The notes under the pieces were generated by a model. That model was given only the letters and a program-made list of their open reading frames with translations. It had not been told where the DNA came from and did no database searches. This document shows positions 62,974-64,000 of a stretch of DNA of 64,000 nt, one piece after another. Positions within the stretch are counted from its first letter, which is position 1. Each line of letters starts with the position of its first letter. The DNA comes from Psychrobacter glaciei (GTDB lineage: Bacteria; Pseudomonadota; Gammaproteobacteria; Pseudomonadales; Moraxellaceae), in NCBI RefSeq assembly GCF_014652895.1, contig NZ_BMZR01000001.1, positions 682,001 through 746,000 of the forward strand, given 5' to 3'. Both the position numbers and the translations under genes were made by a program.

Positions 62974-64000
62974 TTAATCGATGCCTTGATTGATGCTTTG
63001 GTTAACACCTTGATCGTCATTCATCGCGATTTCATTGTCCTCTTTCTTGTCTTTACGTTTCTCTTTTTTTCTCTTGTCTTGTTTTTTTTGACGTTTTGCT
63101 TTCTGCTTTTTTTTATCTTTCTTTTTGGACTTTTTGTCATCAATATCATCGTCGTTGTTATCTTGGTTCTCATCCCACAGCATCAAACGGCTTAAGACTT
63201 TGCCAAACAATGTCTCTTTACGATAGCGACCTTTTTTGTTCATGGTATCGATAGGTAGACCAGTCATTAACGTCAATGCTTCACTTAGGGTATGGACGCC
63301 ATAAATATGAAATTCGCCTGCTTTGACAGCAGCAATGATATCGTCGCGTAGCATGAGCTGCTTAACATTGGCCATCGGAATAACTACACCTTGCTGACCA
63401 GTTAGCTCTTGCTCGCGGCACGCATCAAAGAATCCGGCGATTTTGGAGTTGATACCACCGACCGCTTGCACTTCGCCCAGCTGGTTCATAGAGCCGGTAA
63501 TGGCGAATGATTGATCAATCGGCACGTTTGCTAAAGCGGATAATAGCGCACAGCCTTCGCTGACGGTGGCACTATCGCCATCGATATGTGCATAGCTTTG
63601 CTCAAAAGCGAGCGAAGCACTGAAGTTGAGCGCATGATGTTGGCTAAATAATGCGCGCAAATAGCTGGTCATAATCAGCATGCCCTTAGCGTGCAAGCTA
63701 CCACCCAAGTCTACGTCGCGCTCGATATCGAGAATCTCACCCGTACCGATATTCGGTTGAATGACCGCAGTCAGGCGGGCTGGCATGCCAAACTCACTAT
63801 CGGCATAGCTGACCACGGTGAGGGCGTTTACTTGTCCAACGGCACTGCCTGTGGTTTGGATAAGCTGCTGACCGTTTTTGAGCTCATCCCAATAGAGGTC
63901 ACGCAGGTATCCTGAGCGCTCGTCCATATCTTCAATGGCTTGAACCACATGCTTTGCACTGACCACTTCCTGTCCGCCTAAACGCGCATGACGGTTAGAC
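62974..64000 (-). CDS. Lon-like ATP-dependent protease, C-terminal part
   Basis: The 5' part is outside the window: the frame remains open through 64000 (residues SNRHARLGGQEVV precede the GTG at 63966). The proteolytic domain is intact, with GDSATVSEGCALLSALANVP giving the catalytic Ser and GGINSKIAGF giving the catalytic Lys. LGEVQAVGG is the usual strand before it. It resembles the LonB-like/COG1067 group rather than classical Lon. After the protease domain comes a tail of about 70 residues, very rich in Lys and Asp with few hydrophobics, ending QGVNQSINQGID. Confidence 0.85.
   Translation of the reverse strand, partial: SNRHARLGGQEVVSAKHVVQAIEDMDERSGYLRDLYWDELKNGQQLIQTTGSAVGQVNALTVVSYADSEFGMPARLTAVIQPNIGTGEILDIERDVDLGGSLHAKGMLIMTSYLRALFSQHHALNFSASLAFEQSYAHIDGDSATVSEGCALLSALANVPIDQSFAITGSMNQLGEVQAVGGINSKIAGFFDACREQELTGQQGVVIPMANVKQLMLRDDIIAAVKAGEFHIYGVHTLSEALTLMTGLPIDTMNKKGRYRKETLFGKVLSRLMLWDENQDNNDDDIDDKKSKKKDKKKQKAKRQKKQDKRKKEKRKDKKEDNEIAMNDDQGVNQSINQGID

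Overview
The window reads as chromosome of a Moraxellaceae gammaproteobacterium, most likely Psychrobacter. The grounds are the moderate-to-low GC, an Hfq with a long Gly/Arg/Phe-rich tail, a Moraxellaceae-like gene order (tsaE-mutL-miaA-hfq without amiB; kdsD-kdsC-lptC-lptA-lptB without rpoN), and small dispersed repeats between genes. The genus is an inference from these features; no database was searched. I saw no rRNA, tRNA, CRISPR array, prophage or complete insertion sequence.

Layout. 1-6.1 kb: metabolic and accessory genes (partial methyltransferase, TenA, bestrophin-like channel, a divergent LysR/oxidoreductase pair, PhzF-like protein, YnfA-like protein, a 40-residue Lys-rich protein). 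6.5-11.9 kb: QueD-like enzyme, tsaE, mutL, miaA, hfq. 12.2-18.0 kb: lipopolysaccharide block (kdsD, kdsC, lptC, lptA, lptB), then radA. 18.1-21.9 kb: envelope genes (rlpA, rodA, M15 peptidase). 22.1-28.6 kb: lipoproteins, an M16 protease pair (one active, one lacking the zinc motif), ftsY, ogt. 28.7-35.2 kb: a TolC / BrkB / HlyD / two ABC-2 permease cluster with no ATPase. 35.8-41.9 kb: glpK, a glycine-zipper protein, a sodium:solute symporter, an EEP-family hydrolase, a TetR regulator. 42.0-52.9 kb: about 11 kb on the minus strand of large secreted proteins built from Ig-like (DUF11-type) modules, including an 1800-residue protein with a beta-rich, barrel-like C-terminal half. 53.6-58.2 kb: aceE-aceF. 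58.4-64 kb: OmpW, a truncated zinc-ribbon membrane protein, a voltage-gated-type K+ channel, TerD plus WYL regulator, and the C-terminal part of a Lon-like protease.

How they work together. The lpt block gives KDO synthesis and the LPS transport bridge. rodA and rlpA serve wall elongation and remodelling. aceE-aceF give two of the three pyruvate dehydrogenase subunits; lpd is not here. The secreted-protein locus is the least explained part. Its products share an N-terminal motif and a C-terminal Cys-pair module, and one intergenic junction carries two stacked hairpins, which suggests one surface structure made from several subunits with tuned stoichiometry.

Other structure: two related families of about 110-bp repeats (three copies and two copies); a 174-bp MITE-like element with perfect 15-bp inverted ends whose left end supplies the ynfA-like stop codon, plus several solo ends; four 15-bp tandem repeats just upstream of mutL, where many relatives carry amiB; a perfect LysR-type palindrome; and a 50-residue lipoprotein gene upstream of the M16 operon.
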